Positions 12,201-24,682 of a stretch of DNA of 64,000 nt are shown here, piece after piece; positions within the stretch are counted from its first letter, which is position 1; each line of letters starts with the position of its first letter. The position numbers and the translations under genes are program-made. The DNA is from Phaeotremella fagi (taxonomy: Eukaryota > Basidiomycota > Tremellomycetes > Tremellales > Phaeotremellaceae). The stretch spans positions 496,001 to 560,000 of the forward strand of contig BCHU01000013.1 in NCBI GenBank assembly GCA_001599715.1, in the 5' to 3' direction. Below the pieces are notes generated by a model, which did no database searches, was not told the DNA's origin, and saw only the letters and a list, made by a program, of their open reading frames with translations.

Positions 12201-13173
12201 ATGACAATCCCTCAAAAACCAGAACTACCTCAAAAGATCATAATTGGTGTATTAGGTAGGCTCAACGGCCAAATTCTCTGATGAATGATAACTAATTTCG
12301 TTATGGTTAGCGTTGCAGGGAGCTTTCATCGAACATATCCAATATCTTCAACGGTCAGTTTCAAGTTATTGGAATTTGGATTCGTTGGATTTTGATGATT
12401 TTTATTAGGTTACGACCTGGAACCCATGAAATAGTCGCTATCCCAATAAGGAACCCCGAGGAATTATCGGTAAGTCCAAAAATCAATCTCACCTGTATTA
12501 CCCCACCCAGAGCTAAAAAACAACCTAGACATGTCACGCCCTAATAATCCCCGGAGGTGAATCAACAGTTATCCAATCCGTAGCCTCCAGGACACCAGGT
12601 CTCTTACCGGCCCTCCAAGAATTCGTGGTTGACAAAGAGAAATCTGTTTGGGGGACTTGTGCGGGGATGATCTTGCTTGCTGAAGGTGATGGGATTGGGG
12701 GTGGCAAGGTCATCAAGGGACGTGAGAGACAACGGGGGTGGGGTGGGATATCGGGTTTGAAAGTTTGGAGAAATTTATATGGATGTAAGTTGGGCTCTAC
12801 AATCCTTTTTATCTACTTACCAATAATACTGAATTCTGTAGCTCAACTTGAAAGTTTCGAAACTCCACTTTTAATACCCTCATTAACCCAACCCACCAAA
12901 CCTTTTCAAGCAATATTCATTCGAGCCCCAGCAGTTCATTCCCTTCTCCCCTCTCCTTCCACCACAGCAACAGAAATCATAGCAACCCTACCGAAAGACT
13001 TACAACCCCCTCCCCCACCTTCCGATGATATTCTTGGTACACCAGATTTAGATGTTTTAGGTCACGTCATGATTAAACAAGGTAGGAATCTGGTTACCAG
13101 TTTTCATCCAGAGTTATCTGGTGATTTTAGGATTCATGAATTCTGGTTTGAGAAATGTGTTCTTGGATCGTAG
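12201..13173 (+). CDS. SNO1: Pyridoxal 5'-phosphate synthase, glutaminase subunit (Pdx2/Sno)
   Basis: Five exons (12201-12255, 12311-12353, 12409-12469, 12529-12784, 12842-13173) give 248 residues. Motifs in order: IGVLALQGAFIEH, PGGEST (61-66), WGTCAGM with the nucleophile Cys97, FIRAPAV, and the His227-Pro-Glu229 of the catalytic triad. This class I glutamine amidotransferase releases ammonia from glutamine for the synthase partner Snz/Pdx1, which makes PLP from ribose 5-phosphate and glyceraldehyde 3-phosphate. A proline-rich loop (about 178-186) lengthens the protein beyond the usual 190-220 residues. No SNZ gene is in this window. Convergent with YPP1. Confidence 0.95.
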
Positions 13174-13389
13174 GTTAGGTCGGGATGTTTGTTTTATCTT
13201 AAATTGTTTTTCTTTTTGGTTTAGTTTGTAGATCATAGAGATAGAATTCAATTGATATCATCGCATATCAAAGTTCAATATGTATTCCCATTGCAAATAT
13301 CTACATAAGACCATAATCCTGTACTGTCTGAGTACTGTACTGTAAAAACCAATGTCATCTATCTATATTAAGAAACCGAAGTAAACCCC

Positions 13390-16300
13390 CTATAACCACC
13401 TATCAACCGAGTCCTGAATCCTTCTACAACATTTACTCTGTTCCAACCCAAGCGCATATTCCAAACATTCCCTAACCCGTCCAGATCGTCCTTTCTGGGC
13501 CTCACAAACCCTTCCTAGATAGAACCAGGCCTCCGCCGAATCCCAACCTTTATCTTGAGTCAATTGATTCAGTAAACTATGGGCTAGTTCTACACTCTCC
13601 CTCGATAGATATAGTTTAGCTAACGAAACTACCGCAGTGGGGTAATCCGGTAGGATCAGTAACGATTTCGTTAATGATCGTAGAGCTTCGTCAGAGTTGT
13701 TGTTCACAACGTGGTATAAACCTAGTTGGACCCATACATCTGGATTTTCTGGATCGAGAGTCTCAGCTTCGGAGATACTGACCAGACACTGTTCAGGTTT
13801 CGACCATCTACGGAAAGTCGAGGCGGACATTAACCATAGATTCGATAGTATACGGGCTTCAGAGGGTGTATGAACCGCTGGACCTGGATTCTGTGGTGGA
13901 GGCGGTGGTAAACTTGGTGATTTTGTTTCTCCTCTGTAATGAGAATGAATGGCCGTTGGTGCAATGGATAAAGCTATCGAAGAGGCTGAAGCGATTCGCG
14001 TGGAATGCAACGAAGTTGCTAAGTGGACTTTCAGTTACCGGTTTCAAATCGTAGAACTTCACTCACTGCTTCCACCACCCTGTCCACGACGTAAACTGCT
14101 ACCACGATTGACTCCAGGAACATGCAGATGTCTAGGGATCAATTTCTTAGCCCCACCTAAACCTTTTCGACCAGTTCCAATTGTCGATTTAGTGTCTTCA
14201 GCTTCGGTTTCCGATGCAGTACCAGAATCACCAGGTGAATGAGCTGTACTGGATGGGTTGGACGGTGGAATGATAAGTGGTAAAGGAGCTTTCTCAAGTA
14301 CAGCTGAAGATGATAGATCGGGAGTAGGTGGGTGAACTTGCACATTGTCAGATCTAACTGGAGGATGTGAAAAAACACACACTTACTTGAAATCATTGAC
14401 TCGCCTAACCCACTTGGACCTCTGGCAGTTTCATTGATCGAAATATAACTATCACCTAATCCGGAAGTCGTAGCACCAGTTCCACTCTCACGAACAGTAG
14501 ACCCAACAACACTCGGAGCCGAACTACCAGAAGGATGTCTACCTGAACGATTCTTACCCGATCGAGCAGAGAAGAAAGCAAACAGTTCCTGTTGTTTCAA
14601 CATGGCAACTTCAGGACCTTGAGTTTTCTCAGTGATCACATTCAAAGTCATCCGTAGCTGAATCACTTCTTCCAATTTTTTGAATCTAGACGAGGGCGTC
14701 GGTGATGGTCTCGGTATATCTCGAAGTTTACCTGATGGTAAGACCATAGGTGGAGATTTCGTTGTTGGAGGTGCAGTGAGGGTTACGATTGGCGTTGCGA
14801 AATCTTTCGCTCCAACTGTCGGATCCAACGAGACGTTCTTGACGAGATCAGTTTCGAGTTCTACATCTTGATTCTCCCAAACTCCTACGCCAGCTTCACC
14901 AGCTATCGCGGCTCCTTTCCAATCTCCTTTGGCAGTGAGTAGGAGCGCAAGCAAATGCCAAGCTTGGACGTTGTTGGAATCAAGCTCTAATGTTGATCGT
15001 ATAGAATCCGTCGCTGCTGCTATCTGTCTAGCTTCGGCTTGACAAAATGCAAGGTGATACCAAGCTGACGGTGATGAAGCATCGAGTTGCGTCGATGCTT
15101 TCAGATGATTTATCGCTTGTGCTTGATAAATTGGTCGAGACGTTGGATCAGCTCCTGATACTGACGTCAGTGCACTGCAGGTCGTGCGCGTAATTAAGAC
15201 ATACCCTTGGAAGCCATGGCCATTCTCACAATACCTTTACACTCCTCCATCCTAGCTTTGACCCCGTTACTCAAACCCCTACCCTTGTTATCCGCAGAAA
15301 CAACCACATCACCAGCTAACGAAACGTATCTCCAACCTTCCTCAGCTTCCTTCAAATCTTTAACCAACAATCTACTTCCAACCAGTAAAGCTTCCACGAA
15401 AATCTCATCCGAATCAATCTCAGCCTCTGCAACTTGAGATTTCCTAGCTTCCACAACCTCATCAGAAGATTCTGTCTGTTCCGCTTCAGCTGCTTGAAGT
15501 CGGATTTCCTCTGGACTAGCAGGTGAATCCTCCGTTGGTCGTCTTTTCAATTGTAAAGATACTTCAGGTTGTTGAGTTTCCCTTGCTTTAAGTACTAAAC
15601 CAACGTAAAGCTCAAACGTTTTCCTGGCTACGGCGCCATCTCCAGCGTTGGCCAGTAATCGGGTGAGATGTCGTAAAATCGATTGAGATTGGAAGGTTAA
15701 ATTCATCGCCCACCATAAAGCTGAAATGGTTTCTTTCGATAATTGGAGTGAAACGTCATGTAGTGAAACTATCGCTTCAATGAATGCTGTCACGGGTGCG
15801 TTGATGGAACCAGCTCTAGGGAAACTGGTGGTTGTTGTCAATAAATCGCGACCTAATCTGATAGCCTCCTTGACTTCAGATATCCACGTGTCTCTAGCTG
15901 GTAGAGTTGAAGTAGCTCCAGTAAGGGTATAAGGATTTTCACTAGCAGTCACTGCAGGCGGATAACCAGCTAACAACGAACGTAAATATAGAAGCAACAT
16001 TCGTTGCCGTTGATGTGGTCTAAAGTTGCTTGGCCAGGCGTAAGATAACGAATGATATGTTCGAAGAATTTTCAAAGTCTGAGTCAAGTTGTCAGGTAAT
16101 CTGGCGGAAATGATTGCAGATCGAGTTAAAGCTGTTGACAGATTACGATGCAGTTCCCGATAAGAATCGAATGGAAGTTTGGTGGTGGAAGGTGAAAGAT
16201 AGGGTGGCGTTAATGGTGGAAAAGAGGTGATTGATGATAGAAGTGGTATCGTAGCAAGATATGATTCCAATGCTTGAGAAGAATTTGGAGGTGACGATAG

Positions 16301-17293
16301 CTCAAAACTTATGCCTAAAACTAATTAGTCTTGTTGTGAAAGTGGAACATACCCTGTCTACATCTACCCCGTATCCTCTCTAAAACAGCCGCATCCCCAT
16401 CGACAACTCCTATCGTGGGCGGCACCCAATCCACTTTCTGATAAATAGCCAACGCCGATTCGTGATTACCCAGAGAATGCCAATGATAAGCCAGAATGAA
16501 CAATGCCGACTGAGGATTAGCCAAATCCAAATTCACAAGCCTTACCTTCATCTCCTCAGGACGTAATTTACCACTTGCTATCACGCCATCCAATACCTTG
16601 ACACCCTCTTTAACTTCCTCTTCCCTTTCACTACCTACTCCCGCCCACCAAGACGTATTTTCTCCCCAAGCATTATCGTCATAACTATCATCACCGTCTA
16701 AATCTCCTGGACTAAGATAAGCAGCTCGATTACCTTCAACCCCGCCACCTCCTCGAACAGTACTTCCAGAAGATGATGCTACGATCCCACCGGCTGAAGC
16801 TGTTGAGCCACCATCAATTGAGGGTTTGGATTTATGTAGATGAGGATGAGGTATGTGAACGAATGATGAAGCTGAATGAGCTGTTTCACTCGATGGCCCG
16901 TCGTTTGAGGAATCAGATGAACCCGAACCAGTGGTAACGTTCTTTGAAGGTAAGTCGATAAATCCAGATGAGGATACAGTAGAGATTGATTTAGTCGATA
17001 AATACAATAACGAAATATCACGTAAATGATGGATCAGACTGGTATCTACACGTTTGTGGATTAGTTGTCAAAGATCTTGGCAGAATTGAAAATATTCAAG
17101 AGGAAACACAATTGAACTCACTTCCACCAGTATGTTTACCCCATTTCCTCACCAATTCACCCCAGCTCAACTCTGTTCCATTAGGTTCTGTACCGGGTGT
17201 AGATTCTGCCCAAGCTCCACGTAAAAGAGCTTGGCCGAGGGAGTTTTTGTAGTGGTCCGCTTTTGGATTCGAAGGGGTGATAGTAGGAGTCAT
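13390..17293 (-). CDS. YPP1: Ypp1/TTC7-family TPR scaffold protein
   Basis: Six exons (17122-17293, 16353-17045, 15205-16314, 14387-15154, 14067-14336, 13390-14018) give 1213 residues. The C-terminal 220 residues and the central part show helical TPR repeats (AWYHLAFCQAE, AWHLLALLLT, VWVQLGLYHV, AWFYLGRVCEA). A conserved block reads LRMTLNVI, QGPEVAMLKQQELF and FFSARSG, as in the Ypp1/TTC7 family; the rest includes Ser/Gly-rich spacers. In yeast, Ypp1 with Efr3 holds the PI4-kinase Stt4 at the plasma membrane; human TTC7 does the same for PI4KA. The intron at 16315-16352 is 38 nt. At 14337-14386 I prefer the AG giving a 50-nt intron with a CTGAC branch over an in-frame AG that would leave only 29 nt. 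Divergent from ILV1. Confidence 0.82.
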
Positions 17294-17530
17294 TTTTTCG
17301 ATTTGGTGGATGACTATGTGAGATTGTGGTGTTATGGATGGATGTTTATGAAGTATGATACATGGAATGAGAGGATTAGAGATGATTAATGTGACTTAAA
17401 GTGAAGTATCTGAAGAGGTTGTAAATTGAATTCAACGTTTAAAGGCAATCAACTGTGACCGTAGGTTACACTTTGCGTCACCATATACATACCTTTATTT
17501 CATCCCTACATTTAAGTATTTAGATGATCT

Positions 17531-17536
17531 TGACTC
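17531..17536 (+). promoter_or_regulatory. TGACTC, Gcn4/Cpc1-type site before ILV1
   Basis: A TGACTC core lies 42 bases before the ILV1 start in the 284-base promoter shared with YPP1. Amino-acid genes are classic targets of the bZIP factor Gcn4/Cpc1, so the site is plausible, but one 6-mer is weak evidence. Confidence 0.35.
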
Positions 17537-17577
17537 GATAGTAAATTCAATTCAACACAAAAATCATAGCCAAAAAA

Positions 17578-19863
17578 ATGTCAACAACAGCTCAACAAAG
17601 GTAAGGCAACCTCTCTCACACATCCCAAGCTCAACAGAAATTCACTAACACACCTCTCAGTGCCGTTGAGATCCCAAAAAAAACCGAAACCAACGGTTCA
17701 TCGCATTTATCTCATCTTTCAAAATCACCATCTCATCAAACTTCAACCATAGAATATGCATCTTCAGCACCCGTCCCTCCTTCTTCCTCTAAACACATAA
17801 ACAACCAGGTTGAAGATGAAGATGTCCCTTCACATCTTTATTCTAGATTACCGAAACATGTTTTAGAGGTTGATAGTAAAGGTCGTCAGGTTCCTGATTA
17901 TTTGAGAATGATTTTGATGTGTACGTTGAATGGTTATCTCCTTGGGATTCGATAAACTGATTGAGATACCTGTTTAGCCAAAGTCTATACGGCTCCTCTG
18001 AATCTTCAAGAAACTCCTTTAACGCTTGCTGTCAATCTATCTGCTAGGTTGGGAAACGAGGTACGCTGAATTTGGATGTCGAAAGAATTATGGTCTGATT
18101 ATTTTTCGTCAGATTTGGCTGAAGAGAGAAGATCTACATCCAGTCTTTTCTTTCAAGATTCGTGGTGCTTATAACATGATGGCACATCTTACTGAGTCAG
18201 AGAAAGCAAAAGGTGTTATAACGTGTAGTGCTGGTGAGTGTCAAAGATCTCTTCGAGGTCTCTTTCGTCTCATATTTACTTTATCTTGCTAGGAAACCAC
18301 GCTCAAGGAGTTGCACTATCCAGTCAAGCTCTTTCTATCCCAGCCATAGTCGTCATGCCAGTATCAACACCCTCCATCAAATGGCGAAACGTTCAACGTC
18401 TAGGAGCCAAGGTAGTTCTCCACGGTCAAGATTTCGACGCCGCCAAAGCCGAATGTCTACGTTTAGCCGAGAAAGAATCGTTAACCTTCATACCACCATA
18501 CGATGATCCAGCCATCATAGCCGGTCAAGGAACCATCGCCATGGAAATCGCCAGACAGATAAAAGATTGTGATGAACTAGATGGAATTTTCGCTGCTGTC
18601 GGTGGTGGTGGTTTAGTAGCTGGTATCTCGGCTTATATCAAAAGAGTCGCTAAACCTTCAGTCAAAGTTTTCGGGGTTGAAACCACTGATGGAGACGCTA
18701 TGGAGCAAAGTTTACGTAAAGGGAAAAGAGTTTTGTTGGATGAAGTCGGTCCTTTCGCTGATGGTACTGCTGTACGAATCGTTGGTGAAGAGCCTTTCAG
18801 AGTTTGTAAAGAGTTGATCGACGGGGTGATTTTGGTTGGAAACGATGAAATCTGTGCTGCTATCAAGGATGTCTTCGAGGGTAGGTTCAAATACCAAACG
18901 TTTCTTTAGGTTGACTGACTTTGTTTCTCTACAGAAACTCGATCTATACCTGAACCATCTGGTGCTTTGGCATTAGCAGGTTTAAAAGCCTACATCAGTC
19001 GAAACAATCTACAAAATCAAAACAAAAGATTCGTCGCAGTCATTTCAGGTGGTAACATGAATTTTGGTAGATTACGTTTCGTAGCTGAACGTGCTGAACT
19101 TGGTGAACGTCGTGAGGTGTTGATGAGTGTGAAAATTCCAGAGAGACCAGGAGCGTGAGTAGAATCCTATTGATAAACCTATTGAATCCTGGTACCAAAC
19201 TTACTTCATGACAGATTTATCAAATTCCATTCTTTACTGGGTGGAAGAGCGGTAACAGAATTCTCTTATCGATATTCATCACCAGCGAAAGCGTTCATCA
19301 TCGTTTCATTCCTATTGAATTCGTCACCTTCATCTGCGGCAGGACCGTCACCCGAAGCTAGATCTAAAGAATTGAAAGAGTTGTTCGATTCACTGAGGAA
19401 CAATGATATTGAACCTTTCGATCTTTCTGAGGACGAATTCAGTAAAAGTCATGTTAGACATATGGTCGGTGGGAGAAGTGGTGTTGAACATGAAAGGGTG
19501 GTACGATTTGGTATGTTTATGTCTCCCAAATTCTTGTGTTCCATGTTATTGACAATGTAACCAGAATTCCCAGAACGTCCGGGTGCATTAGCTAAATTCC
19601 TATCCTCCGTGAAACCAGAATGGAACATCTCAATGTTCCACTATAGAAACCACGGTGCTGGTAAGTTATATCAATCAATTCATTCAAACACAGTGATAAT
19701 TGATACTGACATGTGCTTCAAAGACGTTGGAAAAGTTTTAGTCGGAGTTCAAGTCCCGCCAACTTCTTCCGACGCTTTTGCTGATTTCTTGGAGGAATTG
19801 GGTTATCCTTGGGTTGAGGAAACTCTTAATCCGGCTTATAGGAATTTCTTGATCAATCAGTAG
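17578..19863 (+). CDS. ILV1: Threonine deaminase (threonine dehydratase), biosynthetic
   Basis: Nine exons (17578-17600, 17661-17920, 17978-18060, 18113-18233, 18293-18880, 18935-19154, 19215-19510, 19565-19660, 19724-19863) give 608 residues. The catalytic PLP domain has [20 protein letters not shown] with the Schiff-base lysine at 137, [10 protein letters not shown], the glycine-rich phosphate cup VGGGGLVAG and ISGGNMNF. Two ACT-like regulatory modules follow, starting at KIPERPGAF and EFPERPGAL, the site of isoleucine feedback in this family. It converts threonine to 2-oxobutanoate and ammonia, the first step to isoleucine, in mitochondria. The first 60 residues are Ser/Thr-rich and would include the targeting sequence. 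Confidence 0.96.
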
Positions 19864-20088
19864 ACGGGAGTGGGAGTGGGAGTGGGGGTGGGGTTAGGAG
19901 TGATCATATGTAGACGTAGATAGCATTGTAGAATTACATATTCGTAGTTAAATTGGTTGCATCCTGTAAATGCTATATATCTTCAGACGCCACTTGAATT
20001 AATTTAGCGCGACTGATCTCGTCGAATGATTTTGACAACTCCAAATAACTTCGTTCGTCGTGATATTCAAACATCCATCTGCCCCACC

Positions 20089-21768
20089 ATGCCGCCCAGA
20101 AAAAAAGCACGACTAGAGAACGGTTCACCCATTCGATCAGATGAAGGTGAAAACGAAGAAGTAAGAGAGATGGAAGCAGAAGCTTCAACCTCCGGTTCAC
20201 ATTTAGTATCATTTCTAACTGGTTACGATCAAGTTCAATCCAACCTCAATGGAGACTCTCAAGTCCATGGAAACGATAACGACCACGACCAAGAACAAGA
20301 ATCAGATGAAGAATGGGAGAAAGATGAGGAAGATTTCCCCGACAAAGAAGAGGATTTAGATCTAGATGATGGAAATGAAGAGGACGAGATGGAAACTCCA
20401 ACTAAAAGATATAAATCAGGTTTGTTATCGAATACCACCACGCCTACTAAGAAATCGAAATCTAAAACCACTACTCCGGTATCGAATAAACGAAAGACTC
20501 CTACGAAGTACAGGAATGGGGGTGGGGGTTTGTTTGAGGAAATTAGGAAAGATGGGATTATCCGTTCTACGAAATCTGATTTTTATTTTGAGAATTTGGT
20601 CACTAGAAGAAGAATTGGGATGGGGACCAACAGTTATTCTGATCTAGTGAAACCGTTGTCTAAAGACACTTATGAGAGGTATTCGAATTGGAGAAATCCC
20701 TCTGGTCAAACTCGACCCCGAGTCTCCAACAACGACGAGAATGGAATGGATCCCAAATTCTCTCAATGGAGTTTAGAGTTACTTTCAGGTTTCAATCTCC
20801 TGATCTACGGTTTCGGTTCTAAACGCTCAACAATCAATTCATTCGTTACCTCCACACTCAAACATTTAGGATCAAGTTTTATCATCAACGGTCATTTCCC
20901 CGGATTGTACATTAAAGATATCTTGATAGCCATGGAGGATTATCTACCTTCCTCCGCTCTAGGGATTGATCCACCCGTTGGTCAGAGTCAAACTTCGATA
21001 GATAAAAGTTTATATCGAATCTCTCGACATTATTCTACCAAAGATTCGAATGGGGAGTTTTTATTTCGACCGTTGTTCTTGATACTACATAATATCGATT
21101 CACCGTTTTTGAGATCAACCAAATCGTTAGGTGTATTCAAGAATCTGGTTGAAACAAAGAACATCCATTTAATAGCAACGTTCGATCATATCCATACCCC
21201 ACTCATCTTCCCTTCAACCCAAACCCATGGTTTCAATTGGATATACCATAATCTAACTACGTTCGATGACTACTCCCTCGAACTGACTTATCAAAAATTA
21301 TCAACGAAATCCAATCAATTGTCATTAGATCAATCCACCGCTCATTCCAATTCGAAAAACTCATCACTCTCCGAAGAAGGGTTCTATCAAATCCTAAAAT
21401 CAGTTCCACCAATGGCGAAACGATTGATCAAATTACTTTTGGTTAAACAAATCGCTCAAATCCCAAACAACCCAAAATATCATTCGGCATATACGAACTC
21501 GAACTCCAACACTGCAGCTGCTGCAGCAGCAGCAGCAGCACCAATCTATAGTACAGATATCGAACTACTTCAACAAATCGCTAAAGATAAATTCGTTGCT
21601 AGGGAGGAAGAACGGTTTAACGCTTTACTAGGGGAGTTTAGGGATCATGGAGTGATTCTGGAATCTGGAATGGATGGGGATGGGAAATCGGGGAAATTCG
21701 TTTGGGTCCCGTTAAGTCGTTCTTCTGTTTTGAGGGTTCTTGAGAGTTTGAATGATGTTGATGTGTAG
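20089..21768 (+). CDS. ORC2: Origin recognition complex subunit 2
   Basis: One exon, 559 residues from the ATG at 20089, which has a CCACC context; an in-frame ATG at 20026 would add 21 residues of no clear character. An acidic and Lys-rich disordered N-terminus (about 1-140) precedes the Orc2 core: FSQWSLELLSGFNLLIYGFG, SKRSTINSF, then FIINGHFPGLYIKDIL and the hydrophobic LFLILHNID strand that replaces the Walker B strand of AAA+ members. The C-terminal part forms the winged helix, interrupted by a Thr-Ala10 run near residue 475-490. Orc2 is part of the six-subunit complex that marks replication origins and loads MCM. It is one of few intron-free genes here. Confidence 0.93.
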   Translation: MPPRKKARLENGSPIRSDEGENEEVREMEAEASTSGSHLVSFLTGYDQVQSNLNGDSQVHGNDNDHDQEQESDEEWEKDEEDFPDKEEDLDLDDGNEEDEMETPTKRYKSGLLSNTTTPTKKSKSKTTTPVSNKRKTPTKYRNGGGGLFEEIRKDGIIRSTKSDFYFENLVTRRRIGMGTNSYSDLVKPLSKDTYERYSNWRNPSGQTRPRVSNNDENGMDPKFSQWSLELLSGFNLLIYGFGSKRSTINSFVTSTLKHLGSSFIINGHFPGLYIKDILIAMEDYLPSSALGIDPPVGQSQTSIDKSLYRISRHYSTKDSNGEFLFRPLFLILHNIDSPFLRSTKSLGVFKNLVETKNIHLIATFDHIHTPLIFPSTQTHGFNWIYHNLTTFDDYSLELTYQKLSTKSNQLSLDQSTAHSNSKNSSLSEEGFYQILKSVPPMAKRLIKLLLVKQIAQIPNNPKYHSAYTNSNSNTAAAAAAAAAPIYSTDIELLQQIAKDKFVAREEERFNALLGEFRDHGVILESGMDGDGKSGKFVWVPLSRSSVLRVLESLNDVDV

Positions 21769-22102
21769 GGGTTTAGGTATTCGGAGGTTGTATGGTTTTT
21801 ATGTATCTGTTCATGATATGATACGCATTGAATTTGTCGTCTTTGGTCGTGAAGTATAATTTTATTAACAAACTTAGGATAATATACGTGAGACTTGAGC
21901 TCAAAGATATCTAGAAGCTCGACCCGTGAAGTAAGCTTACTGTGCAATGTGATCCCAACACGAATGATATGAAGATATTCATCAAATCCATATAGTTAAA
22001 GGTACAACAAAGAATAAATGAAACTTTATCAACGAAGAAGAAGCATAACCATCTGAACTAAACTATAAAAAGCCAATAAGATGAAATCAGCTGAAGCCCG
22101 AC
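21769..22102. other. Intergenic, convergent 3' regions
   Basis: 334 bases between the ends of ORC2 and the orphan gene. AT-rich 3' flanks; nothing else seen. Confidence 0.5.
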
Positions 22103-23339
22103 CTACAAACCTCTAACATCACTTTCTCTAACCAAACTACCACTTGAACCTCTGGACATTCCAGCTTCAAGTAACATCTCCAACCCACTTCCACTCCTTT
22201 CAGATCGAGCATCAGCACTACCTCTAGAAGTGTTTGAACCTCTTGAATTAGGTCGTCTCTCTTCCGTAGGTGAAGTCACCGTTCCCGTTGTCGTTGTTGT
22301 TGAATCTTCAATTTTTTTATTGGATTCAATATCGATCGGTGAAGGCGATTTAGGTTTTTTTTCACGATCAGATCGATCGGTGAACCACATTGGTGCAAGT
22401 TGACGACGTTCTTTAGGTGGACTGGTGCGAGAGAACGAAGATGGTGGTGGAAGATTGATGTTTCTGTCGTTGGAGACACTGGTGGCTAGTGGTGGTAAAG
22501 CCATTGAGGAGGGATTGGGTGGGGGTTGCATGTAACCTGGGATTGGGGATGATGAACCAGCTTTGACGGTTGGGACTGGTGGTGAAAGACGGGAGGATGG
22601 GTTGGTACCGTTGGCTAAACCTAGAGCTGAAGGTTGTGGAGTTGGAGGTGGTGGTAATGAAGTGTTGATAGCGGCTGCTGCTGAATGAAGCGATAGTCTT
22701 GCTTGAAGGATTGTTAGACGTGTTTGGATTAATGCGGTCAAACGCTGTAAACTATGTTAGTCGTGGATATAAGATTTGCGAATGGGTTACGACTCACTTC
22801 TTCCTCAGCCTTCTTGGCGCCTAGAATACTAAGTAACAACTCTCTGTCGCCTTCACCTGAACGACGGAACGAGTCTAAGATTGAAGAGAGTGGTGCAGGT
22901 GGTGGTGGCTGAGTATTCATGTAAGCACTATGGCCAAAGATAGACCGATGTAACTTACCAACTCTTCGTCCCACCATTTACCGCCGCTTGAACCACCGAA
23001 CGCAACACTGAGACCGATAGACGAAGTTTCACTTCCATCACGTCGAGATCGGGGTGGTGAAGGTGGTAATGTACTGTTATTGTTGTTGGTGTTATGTTTT
23101 GAATCTCTCATTTCGATATCAGGAGGTGAAGTAACGTTGACATTCAAATATTCTCTCTGTGCCACCGGACCGTTCGTTTGAGATTGCTGTTGTTGTTTGA
23201 ATTTATTCTGATAGTTGTTGTTCAACGATGGTGATGATCTGGGGACTGTTGATGCGTAAGGATGATGTCTGTTGGAATGTGAATTGTAGGTGTGGGAATG
23301 AGAGAATTCGTGTCGATGTTGAGGAGCTGCGGTTGTCAT
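22103..23339 (-). CDS. Orphan, mostly disordered protein with a short helical core
   Basis: Three exons (22959-23339, 22798-22908, 22103-22744) give 377 residues; both introns (50 and 53 nt) are in phase 0. I do not recognise the family. The N-terminus is rich in His, Asn, Gln and Ser. The central stretch, about residues 128-185, is the only ordered part: PPPPAPLSSILDSF, then DRELLLSILGAKKAEEERL and a helix LIQTRLTILQARLSLH, which could be a coiled coil. The C-terminal half is rich in Pro/Ser/Arg and includes PMWFTDRSDREKK and several RGS or SRG repeats. Composition suggests a regulatory or RNA/chromatin-associated protein, but this is a guess. It is divergent from VCX1 across 1.3 kb. Confidence 0.7.
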
Positions 23340-24682
23340 CTTGGCAAAAAATTAAATGTAACTGCGGGTGAAAAGAGTTATTTAAAGGTGTACGGGTTGG
23401 AGGTCACGATGTTATGGAATAGATGTTGAATGTTTGAGTTGCAGTTGAGTTGTTTGTTAAGAAGAATGAAGAATGATTTATTGGGGATGGAGTTGTATGT
23501 TGCTGCGGCTATAAAAGGAAAAGACGACGTGGAACGGGTGTAGTGAAGTTTTCTGATATGTAATAAAAGTCGAATTGACTAAAATAATCACTGTAAGATT
23601 TAAATATAGAACTGGTGATTGAGTGATGTTATTTATGGAGTGATGGATTTATAACGTAGAAAGTAAGAAGAGTAAAGAGAAAAGAAAGAATAAAAGAAGA
23701 GAGATGATAGAGTGTTTATGTATATATGTATGGGATGGGATGTATGTACACCTTTAAAATAACAAGACAATATGCTTGACATTTACTATGGTTCTTCGAT
23801 TCACAATTTCACTTGGCTAAACGCAACTAAAGAAAAGTCTTGGCAATAAAAACTTGAGCCTAAGCGCGCGATCTCCAGTGTGTGTGTACTCAAGTAACCT
23901 ATCTAGCGAGAATAACATCAACTCATCTCTTGGCATCATACAGAATGCCAAGGTGAATAGTTGACGGGGAGCGAGTAGCGAGTAGATCCCCCTCTGCCCC
24001 CTCTCACCCCCGCCAACTGAATAGGCCCATAGCCAAGAAAAGTCTCGACTTGCCTCGCGATGAATTAGATCAGAGTTTAAACCCGGAGTGAAAAAAATGT
24101 TTATTCTTGGCAGGGCATTAACCAAAATAGAAATGTGGCAGTTTCTTTTGGGTTTTAAACCCTCGTGATTGTACCTGGAGCTAATTACTAGTTTCATTTG
24201 ACGTGCTTCTCTTCCTCTCCTCTCATGCCTCAACCTTGGCAGGGTTTCAGATTGAGTCGTCATACTGTTGACTATTTATAAATACACCTTGGTGTTCGAG
24301 TGTGGCAGATATTTTATGAACGTGGCATGTGGGTTTTGGTGAGCTGTGTGGCCTAGTATTTGAATGGAAGAGTACACCACTAACGAGTAACTCACTCGGG
24401 TGAAGGTTCATGGCTACCATATATTAACGACTAAAAGCATCAGATTAAGCTTCTAGCATATCGTACTCCTCTCCCGAGGATGATTCCACTCAACTGACCA
24501 TTACCCCAAACCACAACTCTCTTATCCCACCGCCAAGACCACTCGGTATTCTTGGCTTAACAGCTCTCAACGCTGCGCAATCATCATCCTCATCATACTC
24601 TCCTCATCGCCACTACCATTTTCATCATATAACATCTATCTAACCAAACATCGAATTCCAATTTAAACAATCAAAACATCAA
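23340..24682. other. Intergenic, divergent promoter region
   Basis: A 1.3-kb spacer between the orphan gene and VCX1. It holds GTGGCA at 24135-24140, 24302-24307 and 24322-24327, several CTTGGC motifs and a GCGAGTA direct repeat near 23972-23986. A 148-codon open frame at 23817-24263 lacks coding features. Confidence 0.55.

Noticed and set aside
13951..14010. tRNA-like stretch GGTGCAATGGATAA resembling a pol III A box
   Set aside because: It lies inside a minus-strand YPP1 exon, there is no matching B box at the right distance, and no cloverleaf can be drawn.
21513..21540. GCA/GCT run in ORC2 as a possible pathological-type repeat or frame problem
   Set aside because: It stays in frame, mixes codons and encodes a simple poly-Ala loop between two conserved parts.
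23817..24263. 148-codon minus-strand open frame between the orphan gene and VCX1
   Set aside because: No domain, no intron signals, composition unlike the other genes, and it fills a divergent promoter.
24340..24412. Possible tRNA remnant (TGTGGCCTAGT followed later by GGTTCATGGC)
   Set aside because: The acceptor ends do not pair, no anticodon arm forms and the spacing is wrong.
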